Shown in pieces: positions 1 to 9,250 of a stretch of 64,000 nucleotides of DNA; the first letter of the stretch is position 1, and each line of letters starts with the position of its first letter. The stretch spans positions 16,300 through 80,299 of the forward strand of contig JADKKF010000016.1 of assembly GCA_016720635.1 (NCBI GenBank), given 5' to 3'. Both the position numbers and the translations under genes were made by a program. Origin of the DNA: Saprospiraceae bacterium. GTDB lineage: Bacteria > Bacteroidota > Bacteroidia > Chitinophagales > Saprospiraceae. The notes below the pieces were generated by a model that saw only the letters and a program-made list of their open reading frames with translations, was not told where the DNA came from and searched no databases.

Positions 1-602
1 GATTTTAGGCCTTCTCCTCCATCGGTATAAGTCCCTTGGTTTTCTTCTCGAATTGGCTGACCATATGTGTCGTATTCATAGGCGATATGTCCAGTTGTCC
101 AATCCAAAAGGTGCAATAATGGGTGTAAATCTACTATCAAGAATTTGCCCCCAGGCTTGAGATGGTCGAAAATAATCTTCGCCCAAGCGTCTAAATCTGG
201 CAGCCAACATATCGATCCATAAGAAGTGAAAACCCAATCAAATTGGCCTAGCCCAAGGGATGCAATATTGTAAACATTGCTTTCAAAAAAAGTACAATCC
301 GTAGCCAATTCTTTGTTCAATTTGCGCGCATGATCGATTGCTTCACTTGAAAAATCAATCCCAACAGCCTTCGCACCAAGCTTTGCTAACGATATTGTAT
401 CTTGTCCAAAATGGCATTGCAAATGCAAAATCGACTGGTGATGAAGGTCTCCAAGCAGTTTGGTTTCGATGCTATTGAGTGAATTGGGATTTTTTTTGAA
501 ACCTTCTACATCATAGAAAGACGAAGCCCAATGTATGGGTGTTTTAGCATCCCAAAGCTTTTTGTTGGCATCGAAATAAGAAGACCAATTACTATTTTCC
601 AT
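1..602 (-). CDS. class I SAM-dependent methyltransferase (partial, C-terminus off window)
   Basis: Reading the minus strand from an ATG at 602 gives about 200 codons open to the window edge. The early part contains HLQCHFGQDTISLAKLGAKAVGIDFS, shown here only to locate it: its key features are the glycine-poor SAM-binding loop (QCHFGQD) and the acidic end of strand 2 (GIDFS), typical of Methyltransf_11/25 folds. Downstream, FDWVFTSYGSICWLPDL and LKPGGKFLIVDLHP match motifs II and III of the fold. The substrate cannot be told from the sequence. The gene is divergent from nadE, with a structured repeat between them. The C-terminal end is missing because the window starts inside the gene. Confidence 0.8.
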   Translation of the reverse strand, partial: MENSNWSSYFDANKKLWDAKTPIHWASSFYDVEGFKKNPNSLNSIETKLLGDLHHQSILHLQCHFGQDTISLAKLGAKAVGIDFSSEAIDHARKLNKELATDCTFFESNVYNIASLGLGQFDWVFTSYGSICWLPDLDAWAKIIFDHLKPGGKFLIVDLHPLLHLLDWTTGHIAYEYDTYGQPIREENQGTYTDGGEGLK

Positions 603-716
603 GATGATACACCTCTTTGCTAGTAGGTTCAAAGTTACGTAAAAAATGCCTTTAGTTGCTTTAGTTTTTTTTGCTTGAAAGTATATCACGGAGTGAAAGG
701 CATGTATATTATCCAA

Positions 717-846
717 GCGCGTCAGGTGGAGTAGTGATCTCCCGAGGTCATCAAATGACAAGGGAGAATCTCGTCGCTTTGGCTGGCGAGACGGAGCAAA
801 GCGAACTCACGAATGCACCGACCCATGTGCTACATGGGGGACGCCC
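717..846 (+). repeat. structured intergenic repeat, copy 1 (+ orientation)
   Basis: Starts GCGCGTCAGGTGGAGTAGTG and ends GGGGGACGCCC. It holds a TCTCG...CGAGACGGAGC core and two variable hairpins (CTCCC...GGGAG and CCCATGT/ACATGGG). It shares this plan with seven other intergenic copies in the window. A 66-codon open frame over it is an artefact of the repeat. Confidence 0.75.
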
Positions 847-888
847 TGATAAGTTTATGATCGGTTATTAAGTTAAATTCGCTTTGTG

Positions 889-896
889 TATCTTTG
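889..896 (+). promoter_or_regulatory. -7 promoter element TATCTTTG for nadE
   Basis: A perfect match to the Bacteroidota -7 consensus TAnnTTTG, 27 bases upstream of the nadE ATG. No clear TTTG -33 box is seen at the expected distance, so the call rests on the -7 element and its position. Confidence 0.5.
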
Positions 897-923
897 TTTT
901 ATTAATAGAAAAAACTAGGAATT

Positions 924-2561
924 ATGCGTATAGCGATGGCACAGTTGAACGTGCATATTGGGGATTTTGAAGGGAATAAGGCTAAAATAATTGATGCTTG
1001 TCACAAGGCCATAAGTCTCAAGGCAGACTTGGTTTGTTTTAGCGAATTGGTCACATGTGGATACCCTCCTCAAGACTTTTTGGAGTTTGCAGATTTCGTG
1101 CAAATGTCGGAAAATGTGGTGGACTCCTTGTTGGAGCTGTCGCACGAGATAGCAATCGTAGTTGGAAGTCCGATCATAAATCCCAAAACTGAGGGCAAGG
1201 ATTTGTTGAATTGCGCGATTTTTCTAGAAGGAGGAAAGCGTAAATATACGCAAGCAAAAACGCTGCTGCCTACCTATGATATATTCGATGAATATAGGTA
1301 TTTTGAGCCTGCCACTGAATGGAATGTCGTCGAATTTAAAGGTAAAAAAATCGCCCTTACGGTGTGTGAAGATATCTGGAACGTCGGTAACGAGAATCCA
1401 CTTTACCCCATCTGTCCTATGGATGAAATGATGGATCAAAGGCCCGATTTAATGCTAAATATTTCGGCTTCGCCATTCCATTATGCACATGCGCAGGAGC
1501 GTATAGACGTGCTAAAGTCCAATGTAGAGAGGTATAAAGTTCCGATATTTTACTGCAATGAAGTAGGGGCTCAAACGGAGATCATCTTCGATGGTGGATC
1601 CATTGTAATGTCGCCCAATGGGCAAGTTTATGAAGAAATGCCATATTTTGAGGAATGTATCCGCGTGTATGACCTCCAAGATGTCATCGATGGTAAAATA
1701 GAACGAGTACAAGAGAAAAATAAAATCGCCTTGATACACGATGCCATCGTGCTAGGAATCAAGGATTATTTTGCCAAATTAGGACTGAAAAAGGCTATTT
1801 TGGGCCTTTCTGGTGGTATAGACTCGGCATTGACTGCGGTATTAGCGGTAAGGGCATTGGGTAGTGAAAATGTGCGGGTGCTGTTGATGCCATCTCAGTA
1901 TTCCAGTGGGCACTCTGTGGATGATGCCAGAGCATTGGCAGAGGCCTTGGGAATACGATATGATATCGTACCGATTCGACCGATATTCGATATGTATGAA
2001 AAGACCTTAGGGCCTCTATTCGATGATTTGCCGCCCAATGTCACGGAGGAAAATATCCAAGCTAGGATACGTGGTATGCTGCTTATGGCTGTCAGCAATA
2101 AGCACGGAAATATCCTGCTCAATACCACGAATAAAAGTGAGCTTGCTGTCGGCTATGGCACGATGTATGGTGATTTGTGTGGTGGATTGGCCGTCTTGGG
2201 CGATGTCTATAAGACGGAGGTGTATGAACTTTCGCATTATGTCAATAAAGATAAGGAAATCATCCCTATAAATTCTATACAAAAGCCGCCATCTGCTGAG
2301 CTTCGTCCTGGTCAAAAGGACAGCGATAGTTTACCTGAATACAATGTGTTGGATCCCATCTTGTATCAATATGTTGAGATGCGCAAAAGTCCTCAAGATA
2401 TTATCGAAATGGGCTACGATGAGGCAACGGTAAGGCGTGCCCTCCGCTTGGTAAATATCAATGAATTCAAGCGATACCAGTCGCCACCAGTTATTCGCGT
2501 TTCGTCTAAATCGTTTGGCATGGGGAGACGACTTCCGATTGTGGCAAAGTATTTGAATTAG
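924..2561 (+). CDS. nadE: glutamine-dependent NAD+ synthetase
   Basis: This 545-residue cytoplasmic enzyme makes NAD+ from deamido-NAD+ with ATP, taking ammonia from glutamine, and is the last step of NAD synthesis. Residues 1-260 are a nitrilase-like glutaminase domain with the Glu-Lys-Cys triad visible at E41 (FSELVTCGYPP), K112 (AKTLLPTYD) and C148 (VCEDIWN). Residues 270-545 are the synthetase domain with the ATP-binding loop SGGIDS at 296-301, and KSELAVGYGTMYGD and KPPSAELRPGQKDSDSLP further on. The length fits the bacterial two-domain form. The ATG follows a purine-rich stretch and lies 27 bases after a TATCTTTG promoter element. It is monocistronic, between two repeat blocks. Confidence 0.97.
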   Translation: MRIAMAQLNVHIGDFEGNKAKIIDACHKAISLKADLVCFSELVTCGYPPQDFLEFADFVQMSENVVDSLLELSHEIAIVVGSPIINPKTEGKDLLNCAIFLEGGKRKYTQAKTLLPTYDIFDEYRYFEPATEWNVVEFKGKKIALTVCEDIWNVGNENPLYPICPMDEMMDQRPDLMLNISASPFHYAHAQERIDVLKSNVERYKVPIFYCNEVGAQTEIIFDGGSIVMSPNGQVYEEMPYFEECIRVYDLQDVIDGKIERVQEKNKIALIHDAIVLGIKDYFAKLGLKKAILGLSGGIDSALTAVLAVRALGSENVRVLLMPSQYSSGHSVDDARALAEALGIRYDIVPIRPIFDMYEKTLGPLFDDLPPNVTEENIQARIRGMLLMAVSNKHGNILLNTTNKSELAVGYGTMYGDLCGGLAVLGDVYKTEVYELSHYVNKDKEIIPINSIQKPPSAELRPGQKDSDSLPEYNVLDPILYQYVEMRKSPQDIIEMGYDEATVRRALRLVNINEFKRYQSPPVIRVSSKSFGMGRRLPIVAKYLN

Positions 2562-2589
2562 GTCATTGCTGAAGTTTCGAAAAGGATAG

Positions 2590-2790
2590 ATTCGACCCCG
2601 AAGGGGTCGCACGAGGGAGGGGGGCTATAAAGTTAGATGTATTTCATCCCGATGGGATGAGCTAGGCAATTAATAGCGGGCATCAATGAAAGTTGAACCC
2701 GAAGGGTTCTGATATATTCAAGAAGAGTTGAAATGGATAGATACGACCCCGAAAGGGTCGCACGAGGGAGAGCGGCGATAAATAAGTGAA
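2590..2790. repeat. palindrome block upstream of hicAB
   Basis: Contains short perfect or near-perfect palindromes: GACCCCGAAGGGGTC (2594-2608), ATCCCGATGGGAT (2646-2658), AACCCGAAGGGTT (2696-2708) and GACCCCGAAAGGGTC (2745-2759). The GACCCC units are followed by a shared CGCACGAGGGAG tail. The first two palindromes recur, in the same order and spacing, after hicB at 3459-3535. They may end transcription in both directions. Confidence 0.65.
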
Positions 2791-2932
2791 TTTTCAAGGA
2801 GTAGAGCATAATTAATTTGAGAGAAATTCAGTTTGAAATTGGTATCTTTGAAATTAGAAATTGAAGTAAGTGTGGGTTTGTAAAGGTATAAAAAGTTCAA
2901 CACTTTAAAATTTAGCAAGTAAATAGAAAATT

Positions 2933-3193
2933 TTGACCAAATTAGATAAGATTCTGTTTAAAATCCTTAACGGTCTTTCAGACAATAACATAGATTTTAC
3001 AGAATTTTTAAATTTGTTGATGAGGCTAGGTTTTGAAATGAGGATAAAGGGAAGTCACCATATTTTGAGTAAAGATGGAGTAGAAGAAATCATCAATATT
3101 CAAGGAAAAAATGGGAAAGCTAAACCTTATCAAATTAAGCAAGTCAGAGAAATAATAATTAAATATGGACTAAATTCATATAGAGATGAATGA
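2933..3193 (+). CDS. hicA: HicA-family mRNA interferase toxin
   Basis: An 86-residue protein matching HicA, the small dsRBD-like toxin that cleaves mRNA. The catalytic histidine lies in KGSHHIL (about residues 40-46), preceded by LLMRLGFEMR and followed by the basic GKAKPYQIKQVREIIIKYGL segment typical of the longer HicA form. The frame starts at a TTG (2933). A later in-frame ATG would remove the N-terminal helix shared with this subgroup, so TTG is preferred. It overlaps hicB by 8 bases, as is usual for a coupled toxin-antitoxin pair. Palindrome blocks flank the pair on both sides, which suggests it is a mobile cassette. Confidence 0.85.
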   Translation: MTKLDKILFKILNGLSDNNIDFTEFLNLLMRLGFEMRIKGSHHILSKDGVEEIINIQGKNGKAKPYQIKQVREIIIKYGLNSYRDE

Positions 3194-3401
3194 GATAAGA
3201 TATGAATTGATTATTTATTGGAGCGATGTGGACCAAGCATTTATTGTTGAAGTTCCAGAACTTTCTGGATGTAAAGCTGATGGAGAAACATACGAAGAAG
3301 CTATAATTAATATTAAGCTGGTCATCCAAGAATGGATTGAGACTGCTCGAAGTTTAGGAAGAGAAATACCCAAACCCAAGGGTAAGCTGATGTTTGCATA
3401 A
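3186..3401 (+). CDS. hicB: HicB-family antitoxin
   Basis: A 71-residue protein with the HicB core: RYELIIYWSDVDQAFIVEVPELSGCKADGETYEEA is the partly degenerate RNase H fold that binds and blocks HicA; here only its key pieces are visible (YWSDVDQAFIV, PELSGCKADG). The C-terminus is short (GREIPKPKGKLMFA), with no added helix-turn-helix, so it belongs to the short HicB form. DNA-binding autoregulation, if any, is not evident from this protein. It is translated in overlap with hicA. Confidence 0.87.
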   Translation: MNEIRYELIIYWSDVDQAFIVEVPELSGCKADGETYEEAIINIKLVIQEWIETARSLGREIPKPKGKLMFA

Positions 3402-3458
3402 GGTTAGGATTATTAAATAATCACTTCAAGCAATAATTTTTATATGGAGATGCTATTG

Positions 3459-3535
3459 ATAGATTCGACCCCGAAGGGGTCACACAGCGTTACGAACATA
3501 TAGTTAAATGTATTTCATCCCGATGGGATGGGCTT
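3459..3535. repeat. palindrome block downstream of hicAB
   Basis: Repeats the order GATAGATTCGACCCCGAAGG...(3467-3481), then TATTTCATCCCGATGGGATG (3512-3531), as seen at 2590-2660. hicAB therefore lies between direct copies of a roughly 75-bp palindrome-bearing unit. Confidence 0.65.
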
Positions 3536-3692
3536 TAACCTTTTTTTTGAGAAAATGGCTCAGAAGACTGCAGGGCATTAAATGAAGCCTTTAATCCTTC
3601 TGGATGAGCCGAAGGTAATGATTTTGACATGGCTCGAGACTTGAAAAATGGAAGGGGCTATATTTTCATAAGAGCAGTGAAAGTTGACTATT

Positions 3693-3793
3693 GCCGCACG
3701 AAGGATACGGAGGGTCGGCGATAGCCGAGTGCGTAGCACCGACAGCCCGCAGGAGCCTGGTCCTGACTACTTTTTGGTAGTCAGGACGTGCCC
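3693..3793 (+). repeat. structured intergenic repeat, copy 2 (+ orientation, divergent)
   Basis: Starts GCCGCACGAAGGATACGGAG and ends GGACGTGCCC. Contains hairpins GTCGGCGATAGCCGA and CCTGACTACTTTTTGGTAGTCAGG. The ends and hairpin order match the other copies loosely. It lies in the convergent gap between hicB and htpG. Confidence 0.55.
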
Positions 3794-3812
3794 TTATGAT
3801 AATAATTTGAAC

Positions 3813-5684
3813 TTAGTTGAGTTGTGAGATGCTGGTATGGACGAACTGATTTAGTTCTTCGCCTTTGAGCATATTTTGTTGTAGTTTGGCCAACTGTACG
3901 AGGTAGGAGGCTATCGAGTTCTTTTTGGTGTCGTCGGTCTCTAGTAGGATTTTCTGACAAATCAAAGGGTGATTGGTATTGATATTAACGTTGATGGCGT
4001 CTGGAAAATCTCCAAAACTCATCCCTTGTAATGCTTGCATTTCCTTCATACGTCGCATGAATTCTGGACGCACGATGGAAATGGGATCATCTGTCGGAGA
4101 TAGATCTTTCAGTACAGCTGTGGCCCCTGGAGTTGCTTTAACGATGTTTTCAAAAAGGCCTTTGATCGACTCTTTTTCTTGCTCGTTGAGTACAGATTCG
4201 ACCTTCTCGTCTTTGTGGATGAGTTGGTCGGCGGTATCTGCGTCCACACGCACGAAAGAAGTGTTAGGTAGCTTGTACTCGAGGTGTTGGATGAAGTGAT
4301 TGTCGATGGGGTGATCCATCAATAGCACGTCATAGCTTCTATTTTTCGCTGCTTGGATGTACGCGTATTGCTCAGTTGGGTTGGTGCTGTATATATGGAC
4401 CAGTTTGTTGTTTTTGTCGGTCTGGAGGGCCTTGATTTTTTCATCGTAAGCCTCGATCGCAAAGAACTCTTTGTCAACATTTTGGAACAAGGCGAATTTC
4501 ATGGCTTTTTCAGCGAATTTTTCATCGGAGATGATGCCGTATTTCACAAAAACCCCAATATCAGACCATTTTGCTTGATAGCCCTCGAGGTCTTTGTTGT
4601 AGAGTTCTTGCAATTTTTCAGCTACTTTACGGGTGATGTAGCCAGTGATTTTCTTGACATTGGCGTCAGCTTGGAGATAACTGCGCGAGACGTTGAGTGG
4701 AATATCAGGAGAATCTATCACACCGTGCAAAAGGGTCAAAAACTCGGGTACGATGTCCTTGACTTCGTCAGTAACATAGACCTGATTGCTGTAAAGTTGG
4801 ATTTTGTTTTTTTGTAGAGCAAGATCATTGCTTATTTTGGGGAAATAAAGGATTCCAGTAAGATTGAATGGATAATCGATGTTCAAGTGAATCCAAAACA
4901 ATGGATCTGAGCTCATTGGGTACAGATCTCTGTAAAAATTCTTGTACTCCTCTTCGGTGATTTCTAATGGATTTTTCTTCCAAAGGGGATCTTTGTCGTT
5001 GATGATGTTAGGAACTTCGGTTTTTATCTCTTTGCGGTCGTCGCCTTCTCCTTCGTAGGTGGTTTCAGTCCTTGTACCCATTTGGATCGTAACGGGCAAA
5101 AATTTGCAGTACTTAGTGAGCAAACTTTCTAGCTTGTATTTGTCTAGATATTCTTTGCCTTCCTCATTAATGTGGAGAATGATATCCGTACCTCTTGTGT
5201 CTTTATCTATATCCTCTAGTGTGTAAGATGGATTTCCGTCACATGTCCAACGAACGGCGGTAGCTCCTTCTTTGTAGGATTTGGTCAAAACTTCCACGTT
5301 GTCTGCTACCATGAAAGCGGAATAAAACCCTAAGCCAAAATGACCGATGATGTTGGTTTCGTTTTTATACTTCTCTAAAAATTCGGAGGCACTAGAAAAT
5401 GCAACCTGGTTTAGGTACTTTTCTACTTCTTCGGAAGTCATCCCGATACCATTGTCGCGGATGGTGATGGTTTTGGCTGCTTCATCTAATAGGATTTCAA
5501 TACGAAGATCACCTAGCTCACCTGTTGCTTCGCCTTTGGATGCCAGTGTTTTTAGTTTTTGGCAGGCGTCCACAGCATTGGAGACGAGCTCTCTGAGAAA
5601 TATTTCTTGGTCAGAATAAAGAAATTTTTTAATGATCGGAAAAATGTTTTCCGTTTGTACGGAAATTTGTCCAGTCTTTGCCAT
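3813..5684 (-). CDS. htpG: molecular chaperone HtpG (Hsp90)
   Basis: This 623-residue cytoplasmic chaperone folds client proteins in an ATP-dependent cycle. The N-terminal GHKL ATPase domain shows the four expected boxes: FLRELVSNAVDA (N1), DNGIGMTSEEV, the lid with GHFGLGFYSAFMVAD (G-loop), and RGTDIILH. The middle domain contains FWIHLNIDYPFNLTGILYFP and SRSYLQAD, and the C-terminal dimerisation region is present. The length is normal for HtpG, and it has no signal peptide and no C-terminal MEEVD, as expected in bacteria. The ATG at 5684 starts MAKTGQISVQTEN, the usual start. It is a single gene, convergent with hicAB. Confidence 0.97.
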   Translation of the reverse strand: MAKTGQISVQTENIFPIIKKFLYSDQEIFLRELVSNAVDACQKLKTLASKGEATGELGDLRIEILLDEAAKTITIRDNGIGMTSEEVEKYLNQVAFSSASEFLEKYKNETNIIGHFGLGFYSAFMVADNVEVLTKSYKEGATAVRWTCDGNPSYTLEDIDKDTRGTDIILHINEEGKEYLDKYKLESLLTKYCKFLPVTIQMGTRTETTYEGEGDDRKEIKTEVPNIINDKDPLWKKNPLEITEEEYKNFYRDLYPMSSDPLFWIHLNIDYPFNLTGILYFPKISNDLALQKNKIQLYSNQVYVTDEVKDIVPEFLTLLHGVIDSPDIPLNVSRSYLQADANVKKITGYITRKVAEKLQELYNKDLEGYQAKWSDIGVFVKYGIISDEKFAEKAMKFALFQNVDKEFFAIEAYDEKIKALQTDKNNKLVHIYSTNPTEQYAYIQAAKNRSYDVLLMDHPIDNHFIQHLEYKLPNTSFVRVDADTADQLIHKDEKVESVLNEQEKESIKGLFENIVKATPGATAVLKDLSPTDDPISIVRPEFMRRMKEMQALQGMSFGDFPDAINVNINTNHPLICQKILLETDDTKKNSIASYLVQLAKLQQNMLKGEELNQFVHTSISQLN

Positions 5685-5917
5685 ATCTATTGTTTGATTT
5701 TAAATAATGTTGAAAAATAAATACAAGCACAAAAAACATGCCTTTGGTTGAAATGCGACAAAATGGCTTGAGACTGGCTTTATTAGTGTTAAATTGTCAC
5801 TAAAATAATGGCTTTGGGATAGAAAAGGGTCAAAAAAATTAACCAAGCTTAAGTCCTAAACTCGGTTAATAAATAAACACTCTTTTATGAAAATCGAAAA
5901 CCAAAATGAATTGGTTG

Positions 5918-6700
5918 TTATTTTTTATTTGTTTTTTTGAATGAAGTCCAACCTATTTTAGCACCTACTTGAAACGCTGGAAGTGCTGAGAATCCTTTGG
6001 AACCACCTGTGTTAAAGGCTAGATATTTCTCATAACGCGGTTCAAATCCTTGAGAATATTTAAGCGTGTGGGTGGAGGCTCCTTGTATCAATTGGTAGCA
6101 AGTCCCAACAGTTTTACTAGAAGAGAAAGAAATACCAAAGCCAGCAAAAAATTCATAGGATAAGCTAGAGTCACTCAAGTGTTGAAATCCGAGTGTTATT
6201 AGACCATCTAATCTATGATTGTTTGTCGTAAAAGTGTTGTCCATCATCTCATTATTGGAAAGGATGGCAAAGGCAGAGATGTTTTCACCGCTATTAGTGG
6301 GAACTGATTGATTGTGAATATAATGTATGTTGGAATAAGCGAGTTTTAGGCCAGAGAAAAAGCTATTGTACTGGTTTGCACTCCTACTTACGGAGATGGG
6401 GAAAGAATAATTAACAGCTGTCTGAAAATTTTTAGATCCTTGGGACAAATTGGTTTGATTGTGTATTCGGTTGGCAGCCAAATTCTTAAAACGATAATCA
6501 TATATGTATGAAAATTCGAAGCCCAAAGTTTGGTCATTTTTTAAAAATTTGTCTATACCAAAAGTGGCTGCTTGGTTCCCTTTTAGATGGCTTGCGACAT
6601 CAGAGTATAAAAAATATTTAGGAGAAATGATTAAGTGCTGGGCGGTTAAAGAGTTTGTGGTTACTAAACTTAGAACGGCAAGGATAATAAAGTTTTTCAT
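5918..6700 (-). CDS. exported protein, probable outer-membrane barrel, unknown function
   Basis: A 260-residue protein that I do not recognise. The open frame reaches 6802, but the ATG at 6700 begins MKNFIILAVLSLVTTNSLTAQ, a clean signal peptide ending in Ala-Gln, so that start is chosen. The mature part has alternating hydrophobic and polar strands rich in aromatic residues (FGFEFSYIYDYRF, YSFPISVSRSANQ, LITLGFQHLSDSSLSYEFFAGFGISFSS) and ends GAKIGWTSFKK. This is the look of a small outer-membrane beta-barrel (porin_2/OmpW-like size), but no family motif is visible. It has no close partner gene. Confidence 0.6.
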   Translation of the reverse strand: MKNFIILAVLSLVTTNSLTAQHLIISPKYFLYSDVASHLKGNQAATFGIDKFLKNDQTLGFEFSYIYDYRFKNLAANRIHNQTNLSQGSKNFQTAVNYSFPISVSRSANQYNSFFSGLKLAYSNIHYIHNQSVPTNSGENISAFAILSNNEMMDNTFTTNNHRLDGLITLGFQHLSDSSLSYEFFAGFGISFSSSKTVGTCYQLIQGASTHTLKYSQGFEPRYEKYLAFNTGGSKGFSALPAFQVGAKIGWTSFKKTNKK

Positions 6701-7108
6701 GGCAGTAGGGTTTAATTGGGTTTTTAAAATATTTAATATTTCCTTGATTTGGAAAAATTGAACAGAGTTGATATAAAGACGTAAAAGCAAGTGATTATTC
6801 ATAATTTTTAGTTTTGGGGTTAAAAGTTTTAATTCAAAGTGGGTTATTATTAATTTTGATAAAATTGATTGCGCCCTTAATCTTAGCTTGAAATTATTAT
6901 CAGTGCTATTTACCTAACAAATATGCATGGAATTCCCAGTGCAAATGTTGCGCATTTCGCAAATCACACATATTTTTTAATTTAATATAAATAATCTCTG
7001 AAAATTAGTCAGCTCAAGACCAAGTATCCTTTGTCATTACTTAATCAATTTCGTCCCGACAAACTAAAGACAACCTCAAAAACAAAAATGTTATTCGATC
7101 TTGGTTTT
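6701..7108. other. intergenic region, no gene seen
   Basis: AT-rich sequence of 408 bases between two minus-strand genes. No open frame, hairpin or repeat of note was seen. It must hold the promoter for the barrel protein at 5918-6700. Confidence 0.5.
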
Positions 7109-9040
7109 TTATAAAATTTCCAATTCAGTTCGTCGATTGGCGGCGCGGTTTCTAGGGCTGTCGTTGGGGACGATGGGCTTAGATTCTCCATAGCCTTGGC
7201 TTTGAAGTCTTTCGGGTGCTATGCCTTCTTTGACTAAATATTTGACGACTTCTTTGGCTCTCAAGTCAGAGAGGGTGAGATTGTCTTTTTCGGAGCCAAT
7301 ATCATCAGTATGTCCATTTACTCGTACATTGATGTAGGGATTTTCAGTCAAAAATTCCTTGATTTGTTGCAATTCCCTGAAGGAAGAAGGGTCAAGCTGG
7401 TATGAGTTAGAAGGGAAAAATATGTTCTTGAGTTGGATGATTTCCTTGGAAGAAACGTCGGGACTAATGGGACGAAGCCCTATTTCTAATGAAAATGGAA
7501 AATTGAGTGCTATGGAATCTTTCAAATCAAAAAAGTCAGAATAAAATGAATATCCTTTTTTAGACACAGAAAGAGAATAGTCCTGTCCAAAAGGTAATGC
7601 TGCAAAGAATGTTCCATCTGCATGGCATAGTGGTTGCGATACAAGTTTAGACATTTTAACATTGTATATTTTGACTTGGGCCATGAGTGGCTCTTTGGTG
7701 TCGGCATCGAAGATTTTGCCTTGGATGTACGAGGTCGGTTTGGGTCTAATGAGTTTAGGAAATTCGAATTGGTAGAGATCTATGGCGTGTTTTTCTGTTA
7801 CTACATCTTTGTTTGTGTCATAATAAATGCTGTCCTTGGCGTAAATTCCCTTATTGCCTAAGTAATTGGTAATCAACGTAGTTTCGGATTGTTTGGAATT
7901 GATGGGTTGTCCCAAATTGGTAGGAGTGGTCCACTCATTGATGCCTTTTCTTTTAGAATAAAACAAATCTGCGCCACCAAAGCCAGGATGTCCTTCGCTC
8001 GAAAAGAATAATATCTCTCCGTCGGCGGCTAGAAATGGACTATCCTCAAGGCTGGAAGTATTGATTTGACTGGGTAGTGCGACTGATTTGGACCATTTGC
8101 CTTTCTCATTTTTGTGGGACATGAAAAGATCTTTTTGGCCATCGCGGTCAGAACTGAAGATAAGCAATCTGCCATCAGCCGAAAGTGTGGGCTGGCTATC
8201 CCATGAGGGTCCATTGACACCAGGGCCTAGATTGGTCGGTTCGGACCAATGTCCATCTATCAATTCGCTCAAATATAGATCACAGCGACCAAAACCTTTT
8301 GGACGGTCGCAGGCTGTAAAAATGATGGATTTCCCGTCGGCTGAGATGCACTGGGCGCCCTCATTTTCAGGAGTGTTGAGTTCTTGTAAAGGTTCAGCAT
8401 TTTCCCATGCACCGTTTACTTTTTTGCTATAAAAAAAATCTTCTTGGCCGTTCAAATTTCGAGTGAAAAGGAGCAGTGATTCGTCTGCGGTCATACCAGG
8501 AAAATAATCTCCGTACTCTGAATTGACGGTGGAAGGAAGTTTAGTGATACGAGTATTGGATAATGGTGATTTATTCTGAATGGAAAATTTGGTGTCGGCT
8601 ATGCCCTTGGCGGTAAGTCTTGCTAGATTGCTATTGGGATCTACTTTAGCTTTTGCTTGGGTATAATATTGCAGTGCTTTATCCAAATCATCGTTGTAAA
8701 AATACGAATTTGCTAGAGCTATAACGACTCTAGGATCTGGTTCGGTGGCCAAATCGACGTACTGTTGATAATAAAGGATTGAATTTGGATAATCTCTCAG
8801 ATAACCGTAGAGATAGCCCAATTTTAGGATGGGTTCTTCAATATTGGGCTCTTTTTTGAGGGCTTTGGTATAATATTGTATTGCGAGATGGGTCTTGAAT
8901 AAATTCTCATAATCGGAGCCCTTGTTGTAGTATTCTTTGGCGTTTTTGGAGGCACTGCTGAGTGGGATGAGCGCATTTTGTCCTAGTATGGAGTTGAAAC
9001 CAATAATGCAAAAAGCACCGATTAATCCAATTAATTTCAT
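7109..9040 (-). CDS. PorE-like OmpA-family protein (TPR, PD40 propeller, OmpA_C)
   Basis: This 643-residue envelope protein has the domain order of PorE, the peptidoglycan-binding accessory of the type IX secretion system. It shows a signal peptide (ending ILGQ), TPR repeats (about 35-150: AKEYYNKGSDYENLFKTH and similar), PD40/WD40-like propeller blades (about 190-400: LLLFTRNLNGQEDFFYS, SIIFTACDRPKGFGRCDLY, ILFFSSEGHPGFGGADLFYS), a carboxypeptidase-regulatory-like fold (about 445-515, IQGKIFDADTKEPL), and a C-terminal OmpA domain (VRVNGHTDDIGS...LRAKEVVKYL...NRAANRRTE). Many Bacteroidota have several such paralogues, so a role in T9SS itself is inferred, not shown. It stands alone, upstream of a structured repeat. 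Confidence 0.85.
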   Translation of the reverse strand: MKLIGLIGAFCIIGFNSILGQNALIPLSSASKNAKEYYNKGSDYENLFKTHLAIQYYTKALKKEPNIEEPILKLGYLYGYLRDYPNSILYYQQYVDLATEPDPRVVIALANSYFYNDDLDKALQYYTQAKAKVDPNSNLARLTAKGIADTKFSIQNKSPLSNTRITKLPSTVNSEYGDYFPGMTADESLLLFTRNLNGQEDFFYSKKVNGAWENAEPLQELNTPENEGAQCISADGKSIIFTACDRPKGFGRCDLYLSELIDGHWSEPTNLGPGVNGPSWDSQPTLSADGRLLIFSSDRDGQKDLFMSHKNEKGKWSKSVALPSQINTSSLEDSPFLAADGEILFFSSEGHPGFGGADLFYSKRKGINEWTTPTNLGQPINSKQSETTLITNYLGNKGIYAKDSIYYDTNKDVVTEKHAIDLYQFEFPKLIRPKPTSYIQGKIFDADTKEPLMAQVKIYNVKMSKLVSQPLCHADGTFFAALPFGQDYSLSVSKKGYSFYSDFFDLKDSIALNFPFSLEIGLRPISPDVSSKEIIQLKNIFFPSNSYQLDPSSFRELQQIKEFLTENPYINVRVNGHTDDIGSEKDNLTLSDLRAKEVVKYLVKEGIAPERLQSQGYGESKPIVPNDSPRNRAANRRTELEIL

Positions 9041-9131
9041 AGTACAAATATTTGTGATTAAGACGCAAAAAATGCAAATAAATTACCCATAATTGAAAAA
9101 TAAATGCAAGAATCCCGTGACTTCATGTTGA

Positions 9132-9245
9132 GCTGCGTGAGGGATCGGAACGACCGCCAAAGGCGGGTCTCGAAGAGACCGAAACGAAGTGTAGTCGTGT
9201 ATGAGCCCGACCCGATCTCGTCTAAGACGAGGGAGGGACACGCCC
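9132..9245 (+). repeat. structured intergenic repeat, copy 3 (+ orientation)
   Basis: Starts GCTGCGTGAGGGATCGGAAC and ends GAGGGACACGCCC. Contains hairpin ACCGCCAAAGGCGGGT, GTCTCGAAGAGACCG and CTCGTCTAAGACGAG. Same overall plan as copies 1, 4, 5 and 8. Confidence 0.65.
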
Positions 9246-9250
9246 AAAAA

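Noticed and set aside
671..871. Open frame of 66 codons upstream of nadE
   Set aside because: It runs through structured repeat copy 1. Its codons follow the repeat's hairpins and not a protein pattern.
2590..3535. CRISPR array
   Set aside because: The palindromes are short, not evenly spaced, with no unique spacers, and there are no cas genes.
4353..4817. Long plus-strand frame inside htpG
   Set aside because: It is the antisense shadow of a well-conserved htpG region; no start signal or homology.
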